DNA from: Leptothrix sp. (in: b-proteobacteria)
Lineage (GTDB): Bacteria > Pseudomonadota > Gammaproteobacteria > Burkholderiales > Burkholderiaceae_C
Reading direction: 5' to 3'
DNA length: 64,000 nucleotides
Assembly: GCA_013822685.1 (NCBI GenBank)
Contig: PNKV01000015.1
Location: 62,001 to 126,000, forward strand
Shown here: one piece after another, positions 41,311 through 49,607 of the stretch
Layout: each line of letters starts with the position of its first letter
How positions within the stretch are numbered: the first letter of the stretch is position 1
Translations under genes and position numbers: made by a program
Notes under the pieces: generated by a model
The model's input: only the letters and a program-made list of their open reading frames with translations
What the model was told of the DNA's origin: nothing
Databases searched by the model: none

Positions 41311-42303
41311 ATGACCCAATTGTCCCCATCCTCCTTCGTCGCCCTGGCCCAGCAGGCGCTCAACATTGAATCGCAGGCCTTGCAAGACCTGAGCACGCGG
41401 CTGAGCGGCGAGGCCGGCGAGGCCTTCGCGCGGGCCGTGCAAGCCGTGCTGGCCTGCCAAGGCCGTGTGGTCGTGATGGGCATGGGCAAGAGCGGCCACG
41501 TGGGCCGCAAAATCGTGGCCACGCTGGCCTCCACCGGCACGCCGGCCATGTTCGTGCACCCCGCCGAGGCCCACCACGGTGACCTGGGCATGGTCACGCC
41601 GGGCGATGTGGTGCTGGCCATCTCCAACTCGGGCGAGAGCGAAGAGCTGACGGCTTTGTTGCCTTTGCTCAAACGACAAGGCGTGGTCCTGCTGGCCATG
41701 ACCGGTCGCCCGCAATCGTCCCTGGCCCGCCATGCCGACATCGTGCTGGACTGCGCCGTGGCGGTCGAGGCCTGCCCATTGAACCTGGCACCCACCGCCA
41801 GCACCACCGCGCAAATGGCCTTAGGCGATGCCCTGGCCGTGACCCTGCTTGATGCGCGCGGCTTCAAGGCCGAAGACTTTGCCCGATCGCACCCCGGCGG
41901 CGCCTTGGGCCGCAAGCTGCTCACTCACTTGCGCGATGTGATGCGCTCGGGCGATGCCTTGCCCCGCGTCCTGCCGCACGCCGCGTTCAGCGATGTGATG
42001 CGCGAGATGAGCGCCAAAGGCCTGGGCGCGGCCATCGTGGTCGATGCCGCGGGCAAGGTGTTGGGCGTGTTCACCGATGGTGATTTGCGCCGCAAGATCG
42101 AAGCCGGCGTGGAACTGCGCAGCGCCACCGCCGAGCAACTGATGACCCCCGGCCCGCGCGCCATCCGCGACGATGTGCTGGCCGCCGAGGCCGTGGCCCT
42201 GATGGAAACCCACCGCGTCAACACCCTGCTGGTGGTCGATGCCGAGGGCGTGCTCACTGGCGCCGTCACCACCAACGACCTCATGCGCGCCAAGGTGATC
42301 TGA
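41311..42303 (+). CDS. kdsD: D-arabinose 5-phosphate isomerase (KpsF/GutQ family)
   Basis: A 330-residue enzyme converting ribulose 5-phosphate to arabinose 5-phosphate, the first step toward Kdo for LPS. The SIS domain has VVMGMGKSGHVGRKIVATLA and NSGESEELTALLP. Two CBS domains follow (DVMREMSAKGLGAAIVVD; MTPGPRAIRDDVLAAEAVALM). It is the first gene of kdsD-kdsC-lptC-SDR, with one base between its stop and the kdsC ATG. Confidence 0.95.
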   Translation: MTQLSPSSFVALAQQALNIESQALQDLSTRLSGEAGEAFARAVQAVLACQGRVVVMGMGKSGHVGRKIVATLASTGTPAMFVHPAEAHHGDLGMVTPGDVVLAISNSGESEELTALLPLLKRQGVVLLAMTGRPQSSLARHADIVLDCAVAVEACPLNLAPTASTTAQMALGDALAVTLLDARGFKAEDFARSHPGGALGRKLLTHLRDVMRSGDALPRVLPHAAFSDVMREMSAKGLGAAIVVDAAGKVLGVFTDGDLRRKIEAGVELRSATAEQLMTPGPRAIRDDVLAAEAVALMETHRVNTLLVVDAEGVLTGAVTTNDLMRAKVI

Positions 42304-42304
42304 C

Positions 42305-42892
42305 ATGCGAAGCCTCAACCCCACCTTGTCGTTCTCGGCCGATTTGCGGCCGTTTGCCCGGGGCATCCGCGCCGCGATCTTCGATGTCGATGGTGTGCTT
42401 ACCGATGGCAGCTTGTTCATCAGCGAAGCGGGCGAAACGCTCAAGGCCTTCAACGCGCTGGATGGCCACGGCCTGAAGCTGTTGGCCCAAGGCGGCATCA
42501 CGCCCATCGTCATCACCGGGCGCGATTCGCCCGCCGTGCGCCGTCGCCTGAAAGACCTGGGGCTGGTCCACGCCGTGTTTGGCGCGCACGACAAACTGGC
42601 CGCCGCAGAGCCCTTGCTGGCCTCGCTGGGCCTGCCATGGGGCGATGTGGCCGTGATGGGCGACGACTGGCCCGACCTGCCCTTGATGGTGCGCGCCGGC
42701 TTCGCGTGTGCACCCCTCAACGCCCATGCCGAGGTGAAAGCCATCGCCCGTCACGTCACCACCTTGCGCGGTGGCCAGGGCGCGGCACGCGAGTGTTGTG
42801 ACCTGCTGTTGTGGGCCACCGGCCGCTACGAAGCTTTGCTGCGCGGCCACCTCGAGACCTTGGACACCACGTCAGGCGGCGCCACTTCATGA
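42305..42892 (+). CDS. kdsC: 3-deoxy-D-manno-octulosonate 8-phosphate phosphatase (HAD family)
   Basis: A 195-residue HAD phosphatase without a cap domain. IFDVDGVLTDGSLFISEAGE gives the nucleophile aspartate and the family-specific segment, ITGRDSPAVRRRL gives motif II, and VAVMGDDWPDLPLM gives motif III/IV. It removes phosphate from Kdo-8-P. The stop overlaps the lptC ATG (ATGA), so translation is likely coupled. It is slightly longer than the family average (about 180). Confidence 0.94.
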   Translation: MRSLNPTLSFSADLRPFARGIRAAIFDVDGVLTDGSLFISEAGETLKAFNALDGHGLKLLAQGGITPIVITGRDSPAVRRRLKDLGLVHAVFGAHDKLAAAEPLLASLGLPWGDVAVMGDDWPDLPLMVRAGFACAPLNAHAEVKAIARHVTTLRGGQGAARECCDLLLWATGRYEALLRGHLETLDTTSGGATS

Positions 42893-43521
42893 GCAACCGT
42901 CGCTGGCTCAACGCGCTGGACCATGCCCGTGCCGCCGTCCCCATGGTGGCCTTGTCCGGCCTGGCCGCCTTCACGTGGTGGCTGGTGCAATCGGCTCCGT
43001 CGCTCGATGGCGCCCGGCCTGCGGCCAAGGCCTCTTCCAGCCCCGACTACGAACTGCAGAAAGCGCGCATCGAGCGCTACAACGCTGATGGGCGCTTGAT
43101 CGCCATCCTCGATGGCCAGGCCATGCGCCACTACGCCGTGGGTGACCGGCTGGAGATCGACGCCGTGCAATTGTCGGCCCGTGACCTGCAGGGCCAGCAC
43201 GTGCAAGGCGTGGCCCGCCAGGGTGAAGCCCTTGGCAACCAGGACACCGTGATCCTGCACGGCGGCGCGCGCGTGGTGGCCACGCCGGCACCGGGCGCTG
43301 ATGTCAAAGGCCAGCGCGTCGACCAGTCACCCGTGGTCATCGAAGGCGAGATGCTGCGCTTCAACACGCGGGACCGGGTGGTGAGCTCGGAGCTGCCCGT
43401 CAAGATCATGCATGCCCAAGGGCAAATGGTGGGCGGCACTCTGCGGTATGAACAAGCCACCCGGATCGGTGAGTTGGGCCAACGTGTTCGCGGGCGGTAC
43501 GACGCCCCCGCCCGCCGGTGA
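42889..43521 (+). CDS. lptC: LPS export system protein LptC
   Basis: A 210-residue bitopic inner-membrane protein: a single N-terminal helix (VPMVALSGLAAFTWWLV) and a periplasmic beta-jellyroll beginning PDYELQKARIERYNADGRL. It receives LPS from LptB2FG and passes it to LptA. ATG 42889 inside the kdsC stop sets the start. Usually lptA and lptB follow directly; here an SDR gene follows, and its GTG start overlaps the lptC stop. Confidence 0.9.
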   Translation: MSNRRWLNALDHARAAVPMVALSGLAAFTWWLVQSAPSLDGARPAAKASSSPDYELQKARIERYNADGRLIAILDGQAMRHYAVGDRLEIDAVQLSARDLQGQHVQGVARQGEALGNQDTVILHGGARVVATPAPGADVKGQRVDQSPVVIEGEMLRFNTRDRVVSSELPVKIMHAQGQMVGGTLRYEQATRIGELGQRVRGRYDAPARR

Positions 43522-44306
43522 CACCTGCGCCCGCCCGGCCGCTGGCCTTCATCACCGGCGCGTCCAGCGGCATTGGCCAGGCGCTGGCAGTGCGTTATGT
43601 GCAGTCGGGTTGGCGCGTGGCCCTGGTGGCCCGGCGTGCCGATCAGATGGGCGAATGGGCCTTGCAACAGGGCTGGCCTGCCGACCGCTGGGCCGTGCAT
43701 GGCGCTGATGTGCGGGATGAGGCCCAGGTGCTGGCCGCCGCCAGCGAGTGCCTGCGCACCCAGGGCGTGCCCGACGTGGTGATCGCCAACGCCGGCATCA
43801 GCGTGGGGGTGGATTTGTCACTGGCCGAAGACCTGCCGGTGCTGCGCGACCTGCTGGAGACCAATGTCATGGGCGTGGCCGCGACCTTCCAGCCATTCAT
43901 TGCCCCCATGCGCGAGCGGGGTTCGGGCACCTTGGTGGGCGTGGCCAGCGTGGCCGCCATGCGCGGGTTGCCCGGCCATGCCGGCTATTGCGGCGCCAAG
44001 GCCGCCGTGGTGCACGTGTGCGAAACCTTGCGCGGGGAACTCAAGCCCTTTGGCGTGAAGGTGGTGACCATCGCGCCGGGCTACATCGACACACCCTTGA
44101 CCCAGGGCAATGACTACCCCATGCCCTTTTTGATGACGCCCGACGCCTTTGCCGACCGCGCCTTCAAGGCCATCAATGCGGGCGTGCGCTTTCGCGTCAT
44201 CCCCTGGCCCATGGGCATCGTGGCCGCGGTGTTGCGCTTCATGCCGCGCGGGTTGTTCGACGCCGTGGTGGGTGCCCAGAAGCACCGCAAAAAACGCCGC
44301 CATTGA
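43518..44306 (+). CDS. Short-chain dehydrogenase/reductase in the kds-lpt cluster
   Basis: A 262-residue classical SDR. FITGASSGIGQALAVRYVQ is the NAD(P)-binding glycine motif, NAGISVG follows, and YCGAK supplies the catalytic Tyr and Lys. The substrate is unknown. A GTG at 43518 overlaps the lptC stop (GTGA), so it is the fourth gene of a coupled operon and may act on an envelope component (inference). A terminator-like hairpin follows the stop. Its position where lptA is usually found is unusual. Confidence 0.9.
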   Translation: MTPAPARPLAFITGASSGIGQALAVRYVQSGWRVALVARRADQMGEWALQQGWPADRWAVHGADVRDEAQVLAAASECLRTQGVPDVVIANAGISVGVDLSLAEDLPVLRDLLETNVMGVAATFQPFIAPMRERGSGTLVGVASVAAMRGLPGHAGYCGAKAAVVHVCETLRGELKPFGVKVVTIAPGYIDTPLTQGNDYPMPFLMTPDAFADRAFKAINAGVRFRVIPWPMGIVAAVLRFMPRGLFDAVVGAQKHRKKRRH

Positions 44307-44323
44307 CATTGGATCGGCCATGA

Positions 44324-44355
44324 AAAAAGGCGACGCCTTGAAGCACCGCCTTTTT
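44324..44355. terminator. Bidirectional terminator-like hairpin
   Basis: AAAAAGGCG pairs with CGCCTTTTT across a 14-base loop, with A and T runs on either side, so it can serve both the SDR gene (plus) and the RRM gene (minus), which converge here. Confidence 0.65.
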
Positions 44356-44393
44356 GCAGACCGCTGTGACCCATGGGGGCCACGAAGCGATTT

Positions 44394-44870
44394 TTAGTAA
44401 CCGCCGCCGCCGTAGCCGCCGCCGCCACCGGAGCGGCCACCGCCGCCACCACCGTAGCCGCCGCCGCCACCACCGGAACGGCCACCGCCGCCACCGTAGC
44501 CGCCGCCACCACCTTCACGACGGCCGCCGCCACCACCACCACCACCGTAGCCGCCGCCACCACCGGCGCCGCCACCGCTACCGCCGCCACCGTAGGGGCT
44601 GCGGAAACCGCTGGGACGTTCTTCACGAGGACGGGCCTCGTTCACCACGATGGCGCGGCCAGCCAGAGATTGGCCATTCATGCCATTGATGGCAGCTTGT
44701 GCTTCTGGGTCGGTGCCCATTTCAACGAAACCAAAGCCCTTGGAGCGACCGGTGTCGCGGTCCATCATGACCTTGGCGGAGCTGACGGCTCCAAATTGCG
44801 AGAAAGCATCTTGCAGATCCTGATCGCGCACGCTGTAGGCAAGATTGCCCACGTAAAGTTTGTTGCCCAC
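44394..44870 (-). CDS. Glycine-rich RNA-binding protein with one RRM
   Basis: A 158-residue protein. One RNA-recognition motif (residues 1-80) has RNP2 KLYVGNLAY and RNP1 KGFGFVEM. A roughly 65-residue Gly-rich tail of GGGGYGGGG and GGRSGGG blocks follows. Bacterial RRM proteins of this type bind single-stranded RNA and are often cold-induced. A flexible, possibly phase-separating tail is suggested by composition only. The tail is encoded by low-complexity CC(A/G)CC repeats that may vary in length. A 218-base upstream gap could hold a regulated leader. Confidence 0.93.
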   Translation of the reverse strand: MGNKLYVGNLAYSVRDQDLQDAFSQFGAVSSAKVMMDRDTGRSKGFGFVEMGTDPEAQAAINGMNGQSLAGRAIVVNEARPREERPSGFRSPYGGGGSGGGAGGGGGYGGGGGGGGRREGGGGGYGGGGGRSGGGGGGYGGGGGGRSGGGGGYGGGGY

Positions 44871-45088
44871 GAGAGAGCTCCTTTCAAAGTAACCATGTGG
44901 AGCTTCAACCCATCAGGACCCATTCCATCGAAGGTGCCGCTTCCAGACACAGACTCGCACATTATGGGTGAGACTTTATTGTCTGGCCAATATTTTCAAG
45001 CGTTTTCAACCCTTATTTGTGCGCATATGTCAACCCACTGACCCGGCTGTTGTGCTTCTCCCTCAATCCTGGCTAAGGGCTTGCCCCT

Positions 45089-46138
45089 ATGATTTGGCCC
45101 ATGCCCTCCACTTCTTTTCACCACCCGCATGGGTCGTCTTTTGCCCAGCGGTTTGACTGGTGGCGTGCCCTGATCCGCGTCCTGGCCAGCGTCGAGGCGA
45201 TCCGTGATGGCCGCGCCATGTACGTGCTGTTGGCCAGTTTCTCGGCCACCGGGCTGGCCGTGGCTTACGCCCAGGCGTCGATGGCCCGCAGCGATGTGCC
45301 TTGGGCGATCGGGCAGGGCGCGGCCGCCTTGTTCATCGCCTTTTACGGCAGCAATGCGGCCGGCCTGTTGCTGATGGACCGGGCCATGGGCCGGCCGGGC
45401 CGAGACGTCGGCCAGGCTTTGGAAGACGCGCTGGGCATCGCGCACCGTCTGCTCGTCTCCCTGGTGGTGATCTCGCTGGCGGCGGCGGTGCTGGCAGGGG
45501 CGGTGCTGGGGCTGTTCTGGTTGTGTTCGCTGCCCAAGGTTGGGCCCTGGTTGTTCGTCGTCGTGGTGCCGCTCACGGTGATGGTGCTGGGTTTGGCCCT
45601 GGTGGCCGGGGCCGCCATCGTCGGGCCGCTGGCCGGGCCTTCTGTCTGGGCCGGGGCCTCGTCACTCGAAAGCCCGCGCATTTTGTGGCGCTTGATCCGA
45701 GAGCAGTTGCTGCAGGGCGCGGTGCTGATGGCCTCCTTGAGCGTGGTCACCGCCCTGGTGGGTGCGGGCGCCAGCTTTGTGGTGATCGCGGGCGGGCGGG
45801 TCATGGCCTTGTTGTCAGTCTGGTTGCTGGATGTGGACGTGGCGCCCGAGCTGTTCATGGCGGGCTTGTTCGGCCACAGCCTGCGCGGCGTGCCGGTGGC
45901 CAGCGTGCCCGCCGACGCGGTGCCCTACATCTCGGCGGCATCAGTGGGTGGGGGCGTGGTGTTCGCGCTGGGCCTGGTGCTGCCCACCTTGGTCTATCTG
46001 CGCGGCGTGTGCGAGATCTACGTGACCTTGCGTGAGCGCATGGCCGAAACCGATGCGCACCATGCGGAGCTAAAAATGAGCCAGGTAGCCGCCATCGACC
46101 GCCAAGGTCTGGCCGGTGATGTAGCTGGCAGCGCCTGA
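45089..46138 (+). CDS. Multi-pass membrane protein of unknown function
   Basis: A 349-residue protein with about six to seven hydrophobic helices (for example LVVISLAAAVLAGAVLGLFW and VVVVPLTVMVLGLALVAGAA). A repeated small-residue pattern suggests an integral inner-membrane protein, and long cytoplasmic loops are absent. No family is recognised with confidence. The last ~23 codons lie antisense to the end of the SDR gene on the minus strand, so the two genes overlap by 69 bases. ATG 45089 or 45101 may be the start. Confidence 0.7.
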   Translation: MIWPMPSTSFHHPHGSSFAQRFDWWRALIRVLASVEAIRDGRAMYVLLASFSATGLAVAYAQASMARSDVPWAIGQGAAALFIAFYGSNAAGLLLMDRAMGRPGRDVGQALEDALGIAHRLLVSLVVISLAAAVLAGAVLGLFWLCSLPKVGPWLFVVVVPLTVMVLGLALVAGAAIVGPLAGPSVWAGASSLESPRILWRLIREQLLQGAVLMASLSVVTALVGAGASFVVIAGGRVMALLSVWLLDVDVAPELFMAGLFGHSLRGVPVASVPADAVPYISAASVGGGVVFALGLVLPTLVYLRGVCEIYVTLRERMAETDAHHAELKMSQVAAIDRQGLAGDVAGSA

Positions 46139-46867
46139 GGCCAGGAAGACCACGGCCCCGGCGATTTCGTCCGGGTCGCCCCAGCGGCCCAGCGAGGTGC
46201 GTTGGCCCAGCCATTGGGCCACGGCCGCATCGGCCACCATTTCGCGGTTCGCTTCGGTGGCGAAGTAGCCCGGGGCCACTGCGTTGACGGTGATGCCGCG
46301 CGGCCCCAGTTCTGCGGCCAAGGCCCGGGTCAGCGCGTCCAGGCCGCCCTTGGCGGTGGTGTAGGCCACGTCGCCCGCGCGCGAAATCGGTCCGGCGATC
46401 GAGGTGATGTTGATGATGCGGCCACCTGCGGCGGTGCCTTGGCCCACCGGCATGAGCCGCGCGGCTTGGCGGGCCAGTTCCAGCGGCGCCAGCAAGTTGA
46501 TTTCGAGCAGGCGGCGCACCTCGCCGAGCGCGAAATCGTCCAGGGCGCGGCGGTCGCGCTGGCCCACGTTGTTGACCAGGATGTGCAAGCCGCCGTGGCG
46601 CTGGCGCAGCTCGTCCATCGCGCGGGTCACCGCCTCGGCCTGGCCGATGTCGAAAACAGCGGGGTGGGCTTGGCCGCCCTCGGCGATGATGGCCTGGACC
46701 GCCGCATGGACGGTGTCGGCATGGCGGCCATTGACCAGCACTTGCGCGCCAGCCTGCGCCAAGGCGCGGGCCATGCTCAGGCCCAGTCCCCGGGCCGAAC
46801 CGGTGACCAGGGCCAACCGGCCATCCAGGCGGAAAGGGTGAGGCGGTTTGGAAGCGGGAGGGGTCAT
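46070..46867 (-). CDS. Short-chain dehydrogenase/reductase (3-oxoacyl-ACP-reductase / gluconate-dehydrogenase-like)
   Basis: A 265-residue classical SDR. ALVTGSARGLGLSMARALA is the cofactor motif, NNVGQRDRRAL follows, and YTTAKGGLDALTRALAAELG has the catalytic Tyr/Lys. The C-terminus SYITGQTLAVDGGYLAHF is the standard SDR end. The substrate is unknown. ATG 46867 shares its CATG with the plus-strand ATG of the YchJ-like gene; 46900 is an alternative start. It overlaps the convergent membrane protein by 69 bases. Confidence 0.9.
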   Translation of the reverse strand: MTPPASKPPHPFRLDGRLALVTGSARGLGLSMARALAQAGAQVLVNGRHADTVHAAVQAIIAEGGQAHPAVFDIGQAEAVTRAMDELRQRHGGLHILVNNVGQRDRRALDDFALGEVRRLLEINLLAPLELARQAARLMPVGQGTAAGGRIINITSIAGPISRAGDVAYTTAKGGLDALTRALAAELGPRGITVNAVAPGYFATEANREMVADAAVAQWLGQRTSLGRWGDPDEIAGAVVFLASGAASYITGQTLAVDGGYLAHF

Positions 46868-47294
46868 GACCGATACGATAGGGCCTTTTGCCACGACCAT
46901 GACGACGCCCGAGCCCTGCCCCTGTGGATTGCCCGCCGCTTACCTGGCGTGCTGCGGTCGTTACCACCAAGGACCCCTGGCCGGGCAGGCGCCCACGCCC
47001 GAAGCCTTGATGCGCTCACGTTACAGCGCCTTCGTCAAGGACTTGCGCGATTACCTGCTGAGCACCTGGCACCCCTCCACCCGCCCACCCGTGATCGAGC
47101 CGCCCGAGCCCGGCTTGAAGTGGTTGGGTTTGACGGTGCGCCACGCGGCCATGACGTCGGACGACGAGGGGACCGTGGACTTCGTGGCGCGCAGCAAATT
47201 GGGCGGGCGCGCGCACCGTTTGCACGAGGTCAGCGCCTTTGTCCGCGAAGGTGGGCGTTGGTATTACGTCGATGCCCCTCAAATGCGGGGTTAA
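46866..47294 (+). CDS. YchJ-family (UPF0225) SEC-C-like zinc-motif protein
   Basis: About 142 residues. The N-terminal cysteine cluster PCPCGLPAAYLACCGRYHQG matches the SEC-C/YchJ signature, and LMRSRYSAFV with YLLSTWHPSTRP is the family's next conserved block. YchJ function is unknown; the cysteines likely bind zinc. ATG 46866 has GGAGG 4 bases ahead, but it abuts the divergent SDR start; ATG 46899 (MTTPEPCPCG) is an alternative that leaves the two genes just separate. Confidence 0.85.
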   Translation: MTDTIGPFATTMTTPEPCPCGLPAAYLACCGRYHQGPLAGQAPTPEALMRSRYSAFVKDLRDYLLSTWHPSTRPPVIEPPEPGLKWLGLTVRHAAMTSDDEGTVDFVARSKLGGRAHRLHEVSAFVREGGRWYYVDAPQMRG

Positions 47295-47386
47295 TGCCGG
47301 ACTGAAAGGGCTTCCCCGCAAGACAAATTCTGGGCAAATCCGTATGGTTGGGGGTTGTTGTTCACGCATTAGACGAAGCGCATCAG

Positions 47387-48400
47387 ATGTTGCCCTCAAT
47401 CGATCTCGACCCCGTCAAGACCATGATGCTGATCCTCGGCGGATCCGCGGTGGCGATCACTGCCCTGGAAGGGGTGCTGATCGCGCGCAACCGGGGGCCT
47501 GAGGCCTACGACTGGAAGGCGTTCTGGACCACCATCCGCATCAACATGTGGCGCGCCATCGTGGAGTCCATTCCCATGGGCGCGGTGATCGGTGTGGCCT
47601 TGCCTTTCGGCGCCTGGGTCTACGAGCACCGCTTGTTCACGGCGCCGATGGACACTTGGTGGGGCTGGGTGGCCATGTTCTTCTGCACCGAGTTCTTCTA
47701 TTACTGGTTGCACCGCACCGGCCACCGGGTGCGCTGGTACTGGGCCTCGCATTCCATCCACCATTCGGGCAACCAGTACAACCTGGCAGCGGCTTTCCGC
47801 CAGTCGGTCACGGGCAAGATTTCGGGCGGGTTCATCTTCTTCGCGCCGCAGTGCTTCTTCGGTTTCTCGCCCGATGCCGTGCTGATCTCCTACGGCGTGA
47901 ACCTGGCCTACCAGTTCTGGATCCACACCGACCTGATCGACAAGATGGGTTGGATGGAGGGCTGGCTGAACACCCCCTCGGCACACCGCGTGCACCACGC
48001 CGCCAATGTCGAGTACCTGGATGCCAACTACGGTGGCACGGTCATGATTTTTGACCGCCTCTTCGGCACCTACGTGCCTGAGAAAGAAGGCGTGCCGATC
48101 CGCTATGGCCTGGTCAAGCAGGTGACGACGAACAGCGCGCTGAAGATCCTGTTCAGCGAATGGATCGCGATTTTCAAGGATGTGTTCCGGGCGCGGCGCT
48201 TGCGCGATGCCTTGGGCTACATGTTCATGCCGCCAGGCTGGGCGCCCGATGGCCAGGGTTTGACCACAGCCGACCTGCGCCGCGAGATGGCCGCCCGGAC
48301 GGGTTCGCCCACCGGCGTGCCGCCCGACGAGTTGCTGGACCGCCATCGCCGCCCACATGACGCGGGGGCCGACGACCTGGCCTTGAAAACGGCGCCTTGA
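47387..48400 (+). CDS. Sterol desaturase / fatty acid hydroxylase superfamily membrane protein (copy 2)
   Basis: About 337 residues with four or more helices and three histidine clusters of the di-iron superfamily: HRTGH, HSIHHSGNQYN, and late HRVHHAAN. It likely hydroxylates or desaturates a membrane lipid; the substrate is unknown. ATG 47387 (MLPSIDLDPV) is preferred to the open frame from 47348. It shares only the superfamily pattern with the gene at 29498, and sequence around the motifs differs, so the two probably act on different substrates. Confidence 0.85.
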   Translation: MLPSIDLDPVKTMMLILGGSAVAITALEGVLIARNRGPEAYDWKAFWTTIRINMWRAIVESIPMGAVIGVALPFGAWVYEHRLFTAPMDTWWGWVAMFFCTEFFYYWLHRTGHRVRWYWASHSIHHSGNQYNLAAAFRQSVTGKISGGFIFFAPQCFFGFSPDAVLISYGVNLAYQFWIHTDLIDKMGWMEGWLNTPSAHRVHHAANVEYLDANYGGTVMIFDRLFGTYVPEKEGVPIRYGLVKQVTTNSALKILFSEWIAIFKDVFRARRLRDALGYMFMPPGWAPDGQGLTTADLRREMAARTGSPTGVPPDELLDRHRRPHDAGADDLALKTAP

Positions 48401-48412
48401 TCCCTGGGTAGA

Positions 48413-48676
48413 TCAGCTGGCGGTGTCGGCCTCCAGCCGGCCCAGCCACTGCAGGGCATGCTGCCGGTCGGTGCCGCACATTTCCCTGGAGGGTTGCAAG
48501 GACCCACACACGGCGGGCCGCTCGGGCAGGCCGAACAACTGGCAACGCCAATCAGCGGCCAAATGAGGGCAAGGCATGCCAGCGGGCTTGCCCTGGGGCA
48601 AGCCCGGCATGGGCGACGATATGGAGGGGGCAATGCAGCACGCGGCGCAACCTGGGCGGCAGTTCATGGCCTGCAT
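48413..48676 (-). CDS. YkgJ-family cysteine-cluster protein
   Basis: An 87-residue protein with the YkgJ/CxxCxxxC arrangement: [29 protein letters not shown] and MCG. These cysteines probably bind zinc or an Fe-S cluster; the family's function is unknown. The start is ATG 48676 or 48667. It lies convergent to the sterol-desaturase-family gene with a 12-base gap. Confidence 0.82.
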   Translation of the reverse strand: MQAMNCRPGCAACCIAPSISSPMPGLPQGKPAGMPCPHLAADWRCQLFGLPERPAVCGSLQPSREMCGTDRQHALQWLGRLEADTAS

Positions 48677-48792
48677 TGTCTGTCTGCCACCGCGGGTGTT
48701 GGAAAAAAAGCCCTGTTTTAATAATCTTCGCGATGACAGCGCTTGATCGAACGGATCCTAACCACGTGGGCCGGATTTGCAAACCCCCTAGT

Positions 48793-49389
48793 TCAGACCT
48801 TGGTTTGGCGAGCTGATTTGCTGCGCCAGGCCAAGGCCAACAGGCCGACGCCCATCATGGCCCACGTGCTGGGCTCGGGCACGGCTTGCAAGGTGCCCAC
48901 GATGATGCCGCCCTCGCGGAAGGCCATGGCGCTGTCGATCAATTGAGGCAGGCCCGAAGCATCGACCTTGAAGTGCGCCCAGCCAAACGAGGAGTAGAAC
49001 GAGTCGTCGTAGCTGAAGCCAGGGTCTGTGTAGCTGCGGGTTTTGGCGGCTAGGTAGAAGTCAGTGCCCACTGTGATCGGGGGGTTGCTGAACACATTGG
49101 CCGCGGATGCGCTGGAGGCCTGGGTGAACACGTCGCCGGCTTTGACCACGTACATGACCGCGCCCTCGTCGGCATTCACCGTGACGCCGTTGAGTTTGCC
49201 ATCAACGTAGTTCATGAACACGCCGGTGAAGTCGCCTTCGGCCGTTTGGTCCACGCTGACGGAAAAATTGTCGCCCACCGACCCCGTGAACGGCGAGGGC
49301 GCCCAATGGCCAGCCTCGACCAGGGCGTGTGCCTGGGTGGCAGTCAAAGCGGACAAGGTGAGTGCAAGCTTGATGATCGTTGGTTTCAT
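48793..49389 (-). CDS. PEP-CTERM sorting-domain protein (fourth copy, unrelated core)
   Basis: A 198-residue exported protein: signal peptide MKPTIIKLALTLSALTATQA and C-terminal VPEPSTWAMMGVGLLALAW with a basic tail. The body lacks the DL..DGI and WTL landmarks of the three paralogs near gyrB, so it is a different core joined to the same sorting signal. ATG 49389 is the start, with GGAGGAACC just upstream. It is divergent from mnmG. Function is unknown. Confidence 0.85.
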   Translation of the reverse strand: MKPTIIKLALTLSALTATQAHALVEAGHWAPSPFTGSVGDNFSVSVDQTAEGDFTGVFMNYVDGKLNGVTVNADEGAVMYVVKAGDVFTQASSASAANVFSNPPITVGTDFYLAAKTRSYTDPGFSYDDSFYSSFGWAHFKVDASGLPQLIDSAMAFREGGIIVGTLQAVPEPSTWAMMGVGLLALAWRSKSARQTKV

Positions 49390-49550
49390 GGGGTTCCTCC
49401 TTGATTTGATGAATGGGCGCCATTTGCTGTAAAACGGCCCCACGCAAGCTTAATCGGCGGGAATATTTAACGCTGTAACCGATCGAAACTTGGCTCACTG
49501 GCGGAGAGGCCGGCCGATGTGGATTCACCCCGCGAGGGAGGCGATTTCAG

Positions 49551-49556
49551 TACAAT
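49551..49556 (+). promoter_or_regulatory. Possible -10 element of mnmG
   Basis: TACAAT, one base from the sigma-70 -10 consensus, 51 bases upstream of the mnmG ATG. No good -35 is seen at the usual distance. Confidence 0.3.
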
Positions 49557-49607
49557 CCCGGGTTGCCCAAAAATGAGGCAACTGTCCTGACTTGCGCGAG
49601 GTGGCCC

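Noticed and set aside
44354-44689. His/Arg-rich plus-strand ORF and possible CRISPR-like repeats
   Set aside because: This is the antisense of the Gly-rich tail of the RRM gene; the repeats have no spacers and differ in length.
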